Assembly: GCF_000372065.1 (NCBI RefSeq) | Contig: NZ_AQVB01000007.1 | Coordinates: 52,884-116,883, forward strand | DNA length: 64,000 nt | Direction of reading: 5' to 3' | Source: Oligella urethralis DSM 7531 | GTDB taxonomy: Bacteria; Pseudomonadota; Gammaproteobacteria; Burkholderiales; Burkholderiaceae_B | Shown: positions 49,164 to 58,757 of the stretch, piece by piece | Numbering within the stretch: the first letter of the stretch is position 1 | Layout: each line of letters starts with the position of its first letter | Translations under genes and position numbers: made by a program | The notes under the pieces: model-generated | What the model was told of the DNA's origin: nothing | The model's input: the letters and a program-made list of their open reading frames with translations, nothing else | The model's database searches: none

Positions 49164-51416
49164 GTGCATATTGCAAGCGATACGCTCAATAAATTTATCC
49201 ACAGCCCGGAGCTATACTTCGGACTACGTAAGGCCTTCGGCTTATTTGTGGCCGTTGTGGTCTTTGTCGGCTTATTGCAGGACTACGCCCATGGAGTTGC
49301 CTTTGCCAGCGGTGTCTTGGCCATGTCAATTGTGGATCCACCTGCTGCCTACAGTCTACGAGCACGTAGTAATGAGCTTTTATCCACCTTGCTATTATGT
49401 AGTGCAGGCACTTTTTTGGTGAACCTAGTCGGTCCCTATCCTGCGATTTCTTGGATTGTCGTCACCCTGTTGGTGTTTTTTTATACCATTCTGGCCGGCT
49501 ACGGTAAATCTGGCATGTTGATTGGCTTTGCCGCCTTACTAGCGGTGCTAATCAATCATAATTTTGTCAAACCCTTTGATGAGGCGATGATACATAGTGT
49601 ACTCACCTTGTTGGGTTGTACTAGCTATTGGTTTTTCAGCCTGAGTATCAGCTATGTGTTTAGAAAATACGAGCAGCGTCTCATTATTGCGACTGCGCTC
49701 TATGCCACCGCCGATTATATGCTGGCACGAGCCCGTTTATACGATATGGAGCGGGATTTAGATCAAAGCTTTCATCAACTGATTAGCCAGACCTCACGCA
49801 TGATTGAGGCACAACAAGCAGCGCGCGATATGATTTTACGGCATTTGCCGAGCGCCGATGAGAGCAGTTCCTATGAACAACGCACTCGCTTGTGGAATAT
49901 CTTTAATCGGATGGTGGCGATTATGGATAATATGGTCGCTACTCATACGGATTATCAATTTCTTCGAGAAAAGCTAGGTGAGCATGATGCCTTACTGTTT
50001 ATGCGGGATACTTTAGTCATTTTAAGCACCACCCTGCAGCATGCTGCCACCGATTTGATTCGTAATGAACCGCTCTCCTATCGCAGTAGTGTCAAGGCCG
50101 AGTTGCGAGCGCTGGAGTTTGAAATTGAGCAGTTTCGGGCGCAAAATCTGCCACAAGAGGACCCCGAAATTTACGGTTTAGTGATCCAGATTTATCGACG
50201 CCTTCGAAATACCCACTTTAATGTGGAGGAAATCAGTAATAATCTACGCTACGTCAAAAACTTCCAAGGTCCACCGGATCCACGCCAGTCCGGTCTGCAA
50301 CGCACAGCGAGCGCTAAGGAAGCAATCACCATCAGTCCCTCCTTATTGCAATTCCGTTCGACCAATGACTATTCTCTGTCGCGTCTAGTAAATCAGCTTA
50401 AAGACGGCTTGCGTTCACCGATTGTGCGCTATTCGCTGCGAGTGACGGCGGCAGTGCTGTTGGTGCAGCTAGGCACCGCTTTGGCGCTACTCGCCCCCAT
50501 TGATGGCGATACCTATCAGAACCTTAGCAATCATAGTAACTGGATTCTGGTGACGGTACTACTGATTATGCGTCCGGGCTTTACCCTGACCCAGCAGCGC
50601 ACGAGCTGGCGCCTTATCGGGACCTTGATTGGCTGCGTGATCACGATCGGACTCTTTGCCATTACGCACAATGATATTGTGATTTTGACGATGATGTTCA
50701 TCGCCATGATTTTAGGCAATACCTATATTAAGGATAATTTTAAACTGGGATCGGTCTTTATCACGGTCTATATTTTGATTGGTTTCCACTACCTGACCCC
50801 AGGCTTTTACTGGTTGGTCGGTGAACGGGCGTTGGATACAGCGATTGCTTCGGTGATTACTTTTCTCTTTAGCTTTTTATTGCCTTGGTGGGAAAAGGAT
50901 CAACTACCACGCTATGTGAGTAATACCATTGACGCCCTTTATCACTATCTGCACGATACCATTGCCCATGTACGTGTATTACAAGCGCTACCCAAGGATC
51001 AACGGATGGTGGAACCAACGGAGCCCACGCTATTGGCAATGCAATTATCGCGCAAAAAAATGCAAGATGCCTTTGCACTGTTTACCGATAGTTTAAACCG
51101 CATGATGAGTGAACCTGACCGTCGCCAAATGGATATTATTCGCTTAAACCGCATTTTACTGGAAGCTGATGCCTTGGCTAGTCAGATAAACTCCATGGTG
51201 CCGCTGATGAGTCAGTTTGATGATATTCCTACGGATTTGGAGAAAAACATCGACTATGTTTATAACATGCTGACCTTAAAGCCATTTGAGGGACAGGATG
51301 AACCTCCTCCGCTTGAGTCGGGGCAAGACTATATCAGCATGCGCTTCCCGATGAAGCAGATGTACAAGGCCTCGCAGGTACTAAAGCAAGAGGCCACGGC
51401 GATGGGCTTGGGGTGA
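49164..51416 (+). CDS. FUSC family inner membrane protein (aromatic acid exporter-like)
   Basis: 750 residues from GTG 49164. Two blocks of about five to six membrane helices (about 18-175 and 420-580) are each followed by a long cytoplasmic helical region, the duplicated layout of FUSC/AaeB/YccS proteins. In the second block, SNHSNWILVTVLLIMRPGFT followed by TQQRTSWRLIGTLIGC is the characteristic FUSC motif. AaeB exports hydroxylated aromatic acids; YccS has unknown substrates. No AaeA-like adaptor is adjacent, so a YccS-like stand-alone role fits better. It is monocistronic and convergent with the second TRAP operon. Confidence 0.85.
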   Translation: MHIASDTLNKFIHSPELYFGLRKAFGLFVAVVVFVGLLQDYAHGVAFASGVLAMSIVDPPAAYSLRARSNELLSTLLLCSAGTFLVNLVGPYPAISWIVVTLLVFFYTILAGYGKSGMLIGFAALLAVLINHNFVKPFDEAMIHSVLTLLGCTSYWFFSLSISYVFRKYEQRLIIATALYATADYMLARARLYDMERDLDQSFHQLISQTSRMIEAQQAARDMILRHLPSADESSSYEQRTRLWNIFNRMVAIMDNMVATHTDYQFLREKLGEHDALLFMRDTLVILSTTLQHAATDLIRNEPLSYRSSVKAELRALEFEIEQFRAQNLPQEDPEIYGLVIQIYRRLRNTHFNVEEISNNLRYVKNFQGPPDPRQSGLQRTASAKEAITISPSLLQFRSTNDYSLSRLVNQLKDGLRSPIVRYSLRVTAAVLLVQLGTALALLAPIDGDTYQNLSNHSNWILVTVLLIMRPGFTLTQQRTSWRLIGTLIGCVITIGLFAITHNDIVILTMMFIAMILGNTYIKDNFKLGSVFITVYILIGFHYLTPGFYWLVGERALDTAIASVITFLFSFLLPWWEKDQLPRYVSNTIDALYHYLHDTIAHVRVLQALPKDQRMVEPTEPTLLAMQLSRKKMQDAFALFTDSLNRMMSEPDRRQMDIIRLNRILLEADALASQINSMVPLMSQFDDIPTDLEKNIDYVYNMLTLKPFEGQDEPPPLESGQDYISMRFPMKQMYKASQVLKQEATAMGLG

Positions 51417-51454
51417 TAATAGGCGTAGCAAGCACTCGTCGACGCTTATCATCA
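51414..51454. terminator. Possible terminator hairpin between FUSC and TRAP genes
   Basis: TGATAATAGGCGT (51414-51426) and ACGCTTATCATCA (51442-51454) pair with two mismatches. No clear T-run, so only a weak call. Confidence 0.35.
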
Positions 51455-51493
51455 CACCCGAGTGACCGTTTAGCTAGGCTTCAATCCTTCGCC

Positions 51494-52771
51494 CTAGGCA
51501 AGCATTTGTGGTAGCCACAACACCAACACTGGAAAGAAGATCACCAGTAACAACACCAACACAGCAACCAACACAAAGGGCCAGATCGTTTTAAATAAAT
51601 CCAGAATATCTAGCTTACTCACTGCGGCTGCCACATAAACACAAGCACCCATGGGCGGCGTAATCAGGGCAATCGTAATATTAAAAGTTATCACCAAGCC
51701 CAAATGCACTGGATCCACCCCTGCCTGTATGGCAACAGGCCATAACACCGGCGTCAACAATGTCAGCGCCGATACTTCTTCCATAAACATCCCAGTCACA
51801 AAGGTGATCAAACTAATCAATAGTAAAACGGTTGTTGGACTATGGATAAAAGGCGCAATCAACTCACCAAATTGTGCCGGTGCTTGTACATAAGAAAGCA
51901 ACCAACTCACGGTGGCTGAAGCCGCAATAATAAGGAAAATGGCCGAGCTTAAACGCGCCGTCTCAATAACCGCACTCAGCAATTTTGGCAGTGTTAAGGA
52001 GCGACTCAATAGTCCATAAACAGCAACATAGGCGGCTGTTAAGGCACCCGATTCCGTGGGCGTGACCTTACCAAAGACGATACCGGCAACAATAATAAAT
52101 GGCGCAACCAAAGCAGGTAAGGCAAACAATAGACTGCGTAGCAACACCGACCAGCCTGCCCACTTTTCAGAAGCAGGTAAATGATGCTTATAGGCATACA
52201 TGGCATTTAAAATCATATAAGCCACGCCGAGTAGTAAGCCAGGCACGACACCTGCCAAAAAAAGCGAACCCACTGAGGTATTGGTGAGTGCACTATACAG
52301 AATCATAAAAATCGAGGGCGGTATAATTGGACCGATTAGGGAGGAGCCAGCTGTCAGACCAGCGGCAAAGGCGGTGGAATAACCGTCCTTACGCATGGCC
52401 GGCACTAAAATCGAACCCAAGGCTGAGGTATCCGCAACTGCAGAGCCATTAACCCCCGCAAAAAATACACTACCTACGACATTCACATGCCCCATACCAC
52501 CACGCCAATGGCCTACTAAACAGCGCGCCACGTCCATGATGCGTGTGGTCATGCCACTGGCATTAAGTAAATTACCTGCCAAGATAAAAAATGGAATGGC
52601 CATCAAAGAAAAACTGTTAATGCCATTAAAAAATTGTTGTGGCATCACTCTGGCGACCATCTCCAGATCCACAAAACAAAAGCCCACCAAGGAGGTCACT
52701 AAGAGTGACATAAATAGCGGAACGCCCAATAATGCATGCACAACAAAGACCAAAAACATGGTGATTAGCAT
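51494..52771 (-). CDS. dctM: TRAP transporter large permease, DctM type
   Basis: 425 residues with about 12 membrane helices, the usual DctM size. Typical segments: SFSLMAIPFFILAGNLLNASG near 53-73, GGMGHVNVVGSVFFAGVNGS, AGSSLIGPIIPPSIFMILY and ITPPMGACVYVAA. It is the sodium-coupled transport subunit. Its ATG shares a base with the DctQ stop (TAATG), so translation is coupled. The gene name is by family; the solute, C4-dicarboxylate or otherwise, is not determined. Confidence 0.93.
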   Translation of the reverse strand: MLITMFLVFVVHALLGVPLFMSLLVTSLVGFCFVDLEMVARVMPQQFFNGINSFSLMAIPFFILAGNLLNASGMTTRIMDVARCLVGHWRGGMGHVNVVGSVFFAGVNGSAVADTSALGSILVPAMRKDGYSTAFAAGLTAGSSLIGPIIPPSIFMILYSALTNTSVGSLFLAGVVPGLLLGVAYMILNAMYAYKHHLPASEKWAGWSVLLRSLLFALPALVAPFIIVAGIVFGKVTPTESGALTAAYVAVYGLLSRSLTLPKLLSAVIETARLSSAIFLIIAASATVSWLLSYVQAPAQFGELIAPFIHSPTTVLLLISLITFVTGMFMEEVSALTLLTPVLWPVAIQAGVDPVHLGLVITFNITIALITPPMGACVYVAAAVSKLDILDLFKTIWPFVLVAVLVLLLVIFFPVLVLWLPQMLA

Positions 52772-53250
52772 TAGACCTCTCCTATTTGTTGTGGCATAGG
52801 CTTAGCACCCCGCAGCAACAAGCCGAGGGCAAGTAAGGCAAAACCAATCGGCATCGATAGCATCAGTAGGGTGCGACTCAAACCCAAGGTTGGCGAACGG
52901 AACATGGATACTGACTGGGCATAGCGCCAGCAAAGCCAAGCACCAACTAAGGCAATCACGACACCCAAAAACCATTGATAGCGCACCACCCAACGTGCTT
53001 TTGCAGGTGGTAGGAATCGTTCAGCTAAGGAAATCCGCATATGTTCGCCACGCAACCAGACACCCGCCATCCCTAACATGGCGGTCGCAATCATGGCATA
53101 GCGCGCTAGTTCATCGGTCCAGATCGGTGCTCCGCCAAATACGTAACGCATGGCGATGCCGTATAAGACCACACTGACATTAATTATCACCATCAAGGTG
53201 GCCACGCCGATGCTTAAGCGTGCAACGCCTTCACATAGAGATGAGCGCAT
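52771..53250 (-). CDS. dctQ: TRAP transporter small permease, DctQ type
   Basis: 159 residues with four membrane helices. The conserved DctQ features are RYVFGGAPIWTDELARYAMI (about 36-55) and RGEHMRISL. It is the small partner of DctM in the inner membrane. It lies 98 bases after the binding-protein gene and overlaps dctM by one base. Confidence 0.92.
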   Translation of the reverse strand: MRSSLCEGVARLSIGVATLMVIINVSVVLYGIAMRYVFGGAPIWTDELARYAMIATAMLGMAGVWLRGEHMRISLAERFLPPAKARWVVRYQWFLGVVIALVGAWLCWRYAQSVSMFRSPTLGLSRTLLMLSMPIGFALLALGLLLRGAKPMPQQIGEV

Positions 53251-53347
53251 ACTATCTTCTCACGATTTTATTTAAATTTAAACTAGTAGATCAAAGATGG
53301 CCTCTCGAACTCATCAAAAGGCCATCATGAAAAGCAAAGCTAGGCGA

Positions 53348-54349
53348 TTATTTTAAGTCGTTTTTAGCTGCGTCTAAAAACTCCTGCGAGATTTTTTGAT
53401 CGGCTAAGAATTTCTCATAGGCTGGTGCTGATTTTTCTCGGAACGCCGCTAGCTGCTCAGCGTTTGGACGAATCACTTCCATGCCATGATTTGCAAGGGT
53501 TTCAATCCGCTCCTCAACCTTAGCCTCATTGAGCTGGCGGGCATTTTTATTCGCCTCTGCCACGGCTTCCATAAAGGCGCTACGCGTTTTCTCATCCCAG
53601 GCCTCAATCATTTTTGCATTGCCGACTAAAAACTGATCGGAATATTGAATATTGGCCAGGGTCAGGTACTTTTGAACCTCGTGCAAGCTACCTAATAGAA
53701 TGTACATCGGTGGATTCATCTGCCCGTCTGCCACACCGGTTTTTAAAGCCATATATACTTCGGTCCAAGGAATAGGCGTACCGGACGCACCAAAGGCCTC
53801 ATACAGCGCCACTTGGCTCGGATCCATGGCACGGAAACGTAAGCCTTTAAAATCATCCGGTGAGGCAATGGCTTTTTTGCTATTGGTAAAGGCTAAAAAA
53901 CCACCCTCTTCAACGACCGCCAACATTTTTAGACCTGAACGCTGCTCCAAAGCCTCGGATACCATGGACCAATACTTGCCTTCATCAAAGAATTGACGTG
54001 CCGTAGCAAAGTCCTTAAACATAAACGGGGTGGCGCTAACATACACCTCTGGCACTAAGGGTGAGACACCAGCAAAGGAGGCAATATTAAGACTCGGCGT
54101 CGTCATGGTTTGCTCCATACGCGCCTCTTCCTCACCTAGCATGGAGTTAGGATAAAGCTTCAACTCAATGGCACCACCGGTTTTTTCCTTGACCAGTGCC
54201 TGTAAATCAGCAGCAAAGGCGTGCACCGCATTTTTCTCCGCATCGGGTGCACCGTTATAAGAAAGATTAACCACTTGGGCAGACAATGCGCTGCTAGCAT
54301 AACAAGCCAAGCCGGCCGCCAAGGCGAGTAGTGAACGTGTAAACTTCAT
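53348..54349 (-). CDS. dctP: TRAP transporter substrate-binding protein, DctP type
   Basis: 333 residues with a Sec signal peptide cut near ALSA (residue 24). DctP features are NSMLGEEEARMEQT, FKGLRFRAMDPSQVALYEAFG with the conserved Arg that binds the solute carboxylate, and KTGVADGQMNPPMYIL. It feeds DctQM in the same operon. The R-A-M and M-N-P-P segments are usual for carboxylate binders, but no precise ligand is claimed. This is the second TRAP system of the window, unrelated to the TAXI type at 532. Confidence 0.93.
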   Translation of the reverse strand: MKFTRSLLALAAGLACYASSALSAQVVNLSYNGAPDAEKNAVHAFAADLQALVKEKTGGAIELKLYPNSMLGEEEARMEQTMTTPSLNIASFAGVSPLVPEVYVSATPFMFKDFATARQFFDEGKYWSMVSEALEQRSGLKMLAVVEEGGFLAFTNSKKAIASPDDFKGLRFRAMDPSQVALYEAFGASGTPIPWTEVYMALKTGVADGQMNPPMYILLGSLHEVQKYLTLANIQYSDQFLVGNAKMIEAWDEKTRSAFMEAVAEANKNARQLNEAKVEERIETLANHGMEVIRPNAEQLAAFREKSAPAYEKFLADQKISQEFLDAAKNDLK

Positions 54350-54721
54350 AGGAGCTTCCTCATTGCTAAAAATAATCTCTGTGTAAGGTAAAACATTGAA
54401 CCGCGTCTGTCAATTAGGGCAAGTACAAAGCCGCGTGGAGCAATTCCTCCCTTACTTTATTTGAAGACTATGCACATTGCCACCCTCAAAATCTTCGCCC
54501 TTATTCCCAGTGCTCGGCCCACTATTCCCAGTGCTCGACTCACTATTCCCAGTGCTCGGCACGCTCTCAACGCCTCGAGCCTCTTCCAGTTTAAAACACA
54601 GCTACCTCCATAGCCATAAGCCATTTACCGCTCACTTCCTAAAGCCTGTACTTATCTAGCCATCACCGTATAATAAGATCATTGTTATTAACAACGCCCT
54701 TTCCTATTGATCGAACGAGTC
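54350..54721. other. Intergenic region between dctP and the Nudix gene
   Basis: 372 bases that must contain the dctPQM promoter (-) and the promoter of the Nudix-aat-bpt-pyrD run (+). Its one clear structure is the 21-bp tandem repeat at 54503-54565. Otherwise I see no gene; a 60-codon open frame across the repeat has no start signal. Confidence 0.45.
54503..54565 (+). repeat. Three tandem copies of a 21-bp repeat
   Basis: The unit starts ATTCCCAGTGCTCG and ends with a variable CCCACT, CTCACT or CACGCT. Copies lie at 54503-54523, 54524-54544 and 54545-54565, with the first 14 bases identical in all. The 21-base period equals two DNA turns. Confidence 0.9.
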
Positions 54722-55300
54722 ATGACACAACACAAACACGATGCTTCCTTCTTTTTCCCCAACCCGGTTTCGCAGCGCTTTTGTAACCAATGTGGTGCGG
54801 AGCTTAGTCGCATTATTCCACCGGGGGATAATGAGCTACGTGACGCGTGTTTAGCATGCGGTGCGGTGCATTATCGCAATCCCTTGATCGTGGTTGGTGC
54901 ACTACCGATTTATAACAACAAAGTCCTCCTTTGCAAGCGCGCCATTGAGCCGCGCTATGGCACATGGACCTTCCCGGCGGGTTTTATGGAGCTTTCTGAA
55001 ACCACTGCCCATGGGGCCAAACGTGAAACCCTCGAAGAAGCCGGCGCTCAGGTTGAGATTGGTGATTTATTTACCATCATTGATGTGCCTAGCGCCAATC
55101 AATTGCATTTGTATTATTTAGCTCAAGCCCATAACGATCAGCTAGACCCCGGTATTGAAAGCTTGGAGGCCGCCTACTTTGATATCCAGGATATTCCTTG
55201 GGATGAGCTAGCTTTTAGAAGCATTCGTACCACCTTAGAGCATTATGTACAGGCCTTGGAAAGCGGTGATTTTGGGCCTTTTAATTACGTTATCGAATAA
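54722..55300 (+). CDS. Nudix hydrolase with N-terminal zinc ribbon
   Basis: 192 residues from ATG 54722 (an in-frame TTG lies at 54707). An N-terminal zinc ribbon CNQCG ... CLACG (about 21-48) is followed by HYRNPLIVVG and a complete Nudix box running from GFMELSE to REtLEEAGA (about 88-110), so Mg-dependent pyrophosphate hydrolysis is expected. The zinc ribbon and YRNP segment resemble NudC-like NADH pyrophosphatases, but it is shorter and may act on another nucleotide. It is followed 3 bases later by aat. Confidence 0.88.
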   Translation: MTQHKHDASFFFPNPVSQRFCNQCGAELSRIIPPGDNELRDACLACGAVHYRNPLIVVGALPIYNNKVLLCKRAIEPRYGTWTFPAGFMELSETTAHGAKRETLEEAGAQVEIGDLFTIIDVPSANQLHLYYLAQAHNDQLDPGIESLEAAYFDIQDIPWDELAFRSIRTTLEHYVQALESGDFGPFNYVIE

Positions 55301-55302
55301 GC

Positions 55303-56094
55303 ATGATGGCGCCACTTTATTTGATTGATGAATACAGCGATTTGCCCCCGAGCCACTTTGCCTTAAGTGATCCCGAGGGTCTAATTGCCGTTAGTCAAGC
55401 AGTGAGCGCCCGGTTGGTGTGGCGCGCCTATCATCAGGGCTACTATCCTTGCAGTCCAATCGGGGAGGAGCTCACACTCTGGTGGGCGCCTACAGAACGC
55501 CTGGTGTTAAGACCTCATGAGCTACATCTGTCAAAGAATTTTAAAAAGCAGCTCAGAGCCATTCGCCGTGAGGAACAGCATGCTTACGCTGCTATTCAAG
55601 TGACGGTCAACCAATGTTTTGAAGAGGTGATACAGGCATGTGCCGCCATTCCAAGGCAACAGGATTTTGATGGTGGTTGGATTTCTGATGAAATTATCGA
55701 GGCCTACAGCGAATTACATCGTCACGGCATGGCGCATAGCTTCGAAACGTGGCAGGATGGTGAGCTGATTGGCGGTCTTTATGGGGTGAGTTTAGGGCAA
55801 ATTTTTTGCGGCGAATCGATGTTTAGTAAGCTTTCCCAAGCCTCACGCATTGCCTTTAGCCATGCAGTACCTTTTTTGGCACAACAAGGTATTCGACTGA
55901 TTGATTGTCAACAGGACTCTGAGTATTTACGTAGCTTCGGTGCTACCTTAATCCCACGAGCGGATTACGAATTTTATTTACAACAATTAGCCTATGCCGC
56001 CGCACCCGTGCATTGGCCAAGCGGACGCATTTCATTGGACGGACAGTATATTCGCGCCGTATCAGCGGGTGAGGACAATGATGCAGTCCTTTAA
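55303..56094 (+). CDS. aat: Leucyl/phenylalanyl-tRNA--protein transferase
   Basis: 263 residues from ATG 55303. The family signature is clear: FALSDPEGLIAVSQAVS, a YHQGYYPC segment, WWAPTERLVLRP, GGWISDEIIEAYSELHRHG and GVSLGQIFCGESMFSKLSQASR. The enzyme adds Leu or Phe to proteins with N-terminal Arg or Lys, marking them for ClpS/ClpAP. It is 3 bases after the Nudix gene and overlaps bpt by 14 bases; the two N-degron transferases are translated together. Confidence 0.96.
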   Translation: MMAPLYLIDEYSDLPPSHFALSDPEGLIAVSQAVSARLVWRAYHQGYYPCSPIGEELTLWWAPTERLVLRPHELHLSKNFKKQLRAIRREEQHAYAAIQVTVNQCFEEVIQACAAIPRQQDFDGGWISDEIIEAYSELHRHGMAHSFETWQDGELIGGLYGVSLGQIFCGESMFSKLSQASRIAFSHAVPFLAQQGIRLIDCQQDSEYLRSFGATLIPRADYEFYLQQLAYAAAPVHWPSGRISLDGQYIRAVSAGEDNDAVL

Positions 56095-56785
56095 TCTCCA
56101 CCTCTCCTCTCCCGTTAAGTGCAGCTATTTGGCGGACCAGCAAGCTAGCTCACAAGTTATCGTGCCTGCAAATCAGGTCAATGCCTCTTATTACGGTCCT
56201 TTGCTACGCCAAGGCTTTAGACGTAGCGGTGTTTTTGTGTATCGCCCTCAATGCGCTCAATGTCGTGCTTGTCAGTCGCTAAGGATTGATGTTAATCGAT
56301 TCACCTTATCCAAACGCTTTAAGCGGATTATCAATAAAAACCGTCACCTGCATTGCCGTCGATTACCGCTGCGCTGGGAAGAGGCGCATTTTCAACTGTA
56401 TCAGAAGTACCAACAACATCGACATGGTGAGGTGCAAAGCGAGCTCAGCATGCGTACGGATTATAAGGAGTTTATTCTGCAAAGCTATGTGGATAGTGCC
56501 TTGCTAGAGTATCGTGATGCCAACCATCAATTAAAAATGGTCTCCCTCATTGATATGAGTGATGACGGGCTATCTGCCGTTTATACCTTTTACGATCCCG
56601 AGGATAAAACAAGTTTGGGGCATTATGGTATTTTATGCCAATTGGATTTATGTAAAGTGGCAGCCAAACCCTGGCTTTATCTAGGCTATTGGGTCGAGGG
56701 TTGTCAAAAGCTCAACTATAAAATGGACTATCAGCCCGTTGAGATTTTCCGAGACGGGACGTGGATTCCTTATAATCGTGATTAA
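56081..56785 (+). CDS. bpt: Aspartate/glutamate leucyltransferase
   Basis: 234 residues from ATG 56081 (AGGA at 5-nt spacing), overlapping the aat end. The N-terminal CSYLADQQASSQVIVP and RPQCAQCRACQSLRID with its cysteine cluster, then KRFKRIINKNRHL and YTFYDPEDKTSLGHYGI, identify the bacterial Bpt transferase that adds Leu to N-terminal Asp or Glu. Together with Aat it completes the bacterial N-degron pathway. pyrD follows 24 bases downstream. Confidence 0.95.
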   Translation: MQSFNLHLSSPVKCSYLADQQASSQVIVPANQVNASYYGPLLRQGFRRSGVFVYRPQCAQCRACQSLRIDVNRFTLSKRFKRIINKNRHLHCRRLPLRWEEAHFQLYQKYQQHRHGEVQSELSMRTDYKEFILQSYVDSALLEYRDANHQLKMVSLIDMSDDGLSAVYTFYDPEDKTSLGHYGILCQLDLCKVAAKPWLYLGYWVEGCQKLNYKMDYQPVEIFRDGTWIPYNRD

Positions 56786-56809
56786 TTATTATTTTTAGGG
56801 CGTCTTGTT

Positions 56810-57862
56810 ATGCTTTCAACAATCAACTTTTATCCCCTGATACGACCGCTATTATTTCGCATGGATGCAGAAACGGCGCATCATAAAACCCTAACGATGT
56901 TAAATAACCTCTCCAAGATTGAGGTGTTAAAAAAATGTCTAAGCGCTGATATGCCACAAACGCCTAAAAAAGTCATGGGCCTGACCTTTTTAAATCCCGT
57001 TGGTTTAGCTGCTGGCTTGGACAAGAACGGTGAGTTTATCGATGCCCTAGGCACCTTAGGTTTTGGCTTTATCGAAGTGGGCACGGTCACCCCTAAACCA
57101 CAAGACGGCAACCCTAAGCCTCGCCTCTTTCGCATTCCCGAAAGAGGATGTTTGATTAATCGTATGGGCTTTAATAATCAAGGTTTAGATAGCTTTTTAG
57201 CGAATGTACAAACGCATCAATACCGTGAATACGGGGGTATTTTAGGTTTAAATATCGGCAAAAACGCAGCCACGCCCATCGAGCATGCAGTTGATGATTA
57301 CCTAATCGGTCTACGCGGTGTCTACGCACATGCTGACTATATTACTATCAATATCTCCTCACCGAATACTGAGAATCTGCGCTCACTACAAGCTGAGGAT
57401 GAGTTAGATCGCTTATTAAAAGCCTTAGTGGATGAGCGTGAAGTACTAGCCCAAGCCCAATCTAAGCAGGTGCCTATTTTATTAAAAATCGCGCCAGACA
57501 TTAGTCAAGAACAATGCATTGCCATTTGCAATATTGTGCGTCATCACCGACTAGACGGTGTGATTGCCACCAACACCACACTTTCCCGAGAGGCGGTGCA
57601 GGGCCTGCCACATGCAGATGAAAAAGGTGGTTTATCAGGTCCGCCGGTACATGCCATGTCACTAGAAGTGATTAAAACCTTGCGTAATCATTTAGGACCT
57701 GATGTCGCAATTATCGGGGTGGGTGGTATTAGTCATGGACGCCAAGCCGTAGAAAAGCTGCAAGCGGGTGCTGATCTTGTACAACTTTATACAGGCTTAA
57801 TTTACCAAGGCCCGCAGCTGGTTAAAAACTGTGTTCATGCGATCAAAGCTGCTGGTCTTTAA
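56810..57862 (+). CDS. pyrD: Dihydroorotate dehydrogenase (quinone), class 2
   Basis: 350 residues. An N-terminal membrane-associating helical region is typical of class 2. The core shows [28 protein letters not shown], the catalytic base serine region [14 protein letters not shown], and the FMN phosphate loop [20 protein letters not shown]. It oxidises dihydroorotate with quinone at the inner membrane in pyrimidine synthesis. It ends the Nudix-aat-bpt-pyrD run. Confidence 0.96.
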   Translation: MLSTINFYPLIRPLLFRMDAETAHHKTLTMLNNLSKIEVLKKCLSADMPQTPKKVMGLTFLNPVGLAAGLDKNGEFIDALGTLGFGFIEVGTVTPKPQDGNPKPRLFRIPERGCLINRMGFNNQGLDSFLANVQTHQYREYGGILGLNIGKNAATPIEHAVDDYLIGLRGVYAHADYITINISSPNTENLRSLQAEDELDRLLKALVDEREVLAQAQSKQVPILLKIAPDISQEQCIAICNIVRHHRLDGVIATNTTLSREAVQGLPHADEKGGLSGPPVHAMSLEVIKTLRNHLGPDVAIIGVGGISHGRQAVEKLQAGADLVQLYTGLIYQGPQLVKNCVHAIKAAGL

Positions 57863-57890
57863 GCTCCAAAGCTAATCTGCAACCGCATAA

Positions 57891-57922
57891 AAAATACCGT
57901 CAAATCAATCGATCTGACGGTA
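57891..57922. terminator. Bidirectional terminator between pyrD and the phasin gene
   Basis: TACCGTCA (57895-57902) and TGACGGTA (57915-57922) pair, with an A-run before (T-run for the minus strand) and TGTTT after. It serves convergent pyrD and phasin transcripts. Confidence 0.75.
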
Positions 57923-57979
57923 TGTTTACTTTGATGTAGGCTGCAACTCGTCTAAGACTGCAGCTACAAAGCTAAGTAA

Positions 57980-58564
57980 TTACTTAGCAGCTGTTTTAGT
58001 AGCTGGTTTAGCTGCAGCAGCCGCTTTAGTTGCATTTTCAGTAGCTTTTAAAGTAGCACTTGTAGCAGCAGCTAAGTTATTTTGAGCAACTTCAGCCGCT
58101 TGTTTAGCAGCCTTGTTGATAGAATCGTAGGCGTTGCTAGCAGTAGCAAAGCTTGATTTCAATAGAGCGATAGCGCTTTCAGAACCAGTAGGTGCATTTT
58201 TAGCAAACTGCTCTAAAGCTTCTTCCATTTTCTTTTGAGATTCAGCTACTTGCTCTTCAGTAAGCTTGATAAGCTCTTTGCTTACTTCGTTCATGATAGC
58301 GTACACGTCTTGCGTATAAGCAACGGCTTTTTCAGCGTTAGGCTGAGCGATAGCAGCAACGTAGCTAGCAGCTTCTTGAGGATCTTTTAACTCAGCAACT
58401 TGTTGAGTTTGGTCAGCAGCGTCAGCGATAGCGCTTTTAATAGCTTTTAGGTTTAAATCAACTAGTTTTTCGAAACCGCTGAATAAAGAACCCTGAACAG
58501 AGATAAACGTATCGATGGCTTCTTTTTGACGCTGTAATAATTGCTGTTGAACTTGGTTATTCAT
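57980..58564 (-). CDS. phaP: Phasin family protein
   Basis: 194 residues from ATG 58564, with AAGGAA at 6-nt spacing; the longer open frame reaches upstream into the operators. Amphipathic helices (QRQKEAIDTFISVQGSLFSGFEKLVDLN in sequence order) and a C-terminal Ala/Lys-rich tail (AAAAKPATKTAAK) are typical. Phasins coat polyhydroxyalkanoate granules and control their size. Two TGC-rich operators lie 75-145 bases upstream. No PHA synthase gene is in the window. The gene is monocistronic. Confidence 0.92.
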   Translation of the reverse strand: MNNQVQQQLLQRQKEAIDTFISVQGSLFSGFEKLVDLNLKAIKSAIADAADQTQQVAELKDPQEAASYVAAIAQPNAEKAVAYTQDVYAIMNEVSKELIKLTEEQVAESQKKMEEALEQFAKNAPTGSESAIALLKSSFATASNAYDSINKAAKQAAEVAQNNLAAATSATLKATENATKAAAAAKPATKTAAK

Positions 58565-58638
58565 AATAAATTCCTTTTTAGTACGAGACAGTTTAAATGG
58601 GAGTACTTCATCGTTGATGCAGCATATTATGAATCCTA

Positions 58639-58708
58639 TGTTGCATCGCAACAATTGTTATTATTCCAAAGAAGACACTCTCTGTCAAGTGTTTTGTTGC
58701 ATTGCACA
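58639..58708 (-). promoter_or_regulatory. Paired TGC-rich operators upstream of the phasin gene (possible PhaR sites)
   Basis: TGTTGCATCGCAACA (58639-58653) is a palindrome and TGTTGCATTGCACA (58695-58708) matches it at 12 of the first 13 positions, 56 bases apart. PhaR repressors bind TGC-rich inverted motifs before phasin genes in PHA producers; that PhaR acts here is inferred. Confidence 0.6.
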
Positions 58709-58757
58709 AACAGATTGGCGAAAAGAAATGATATATAAATCAATTAGCTAGCAGAGC

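Noticed and set aside
54477-54659. A 60-codon frame across the 21-bp repeats giving a repeated FPVLG peptide
   Set aside because: TTG start without ribosome site; the peptide periodicity follows simply because 21 is a multiple of three.
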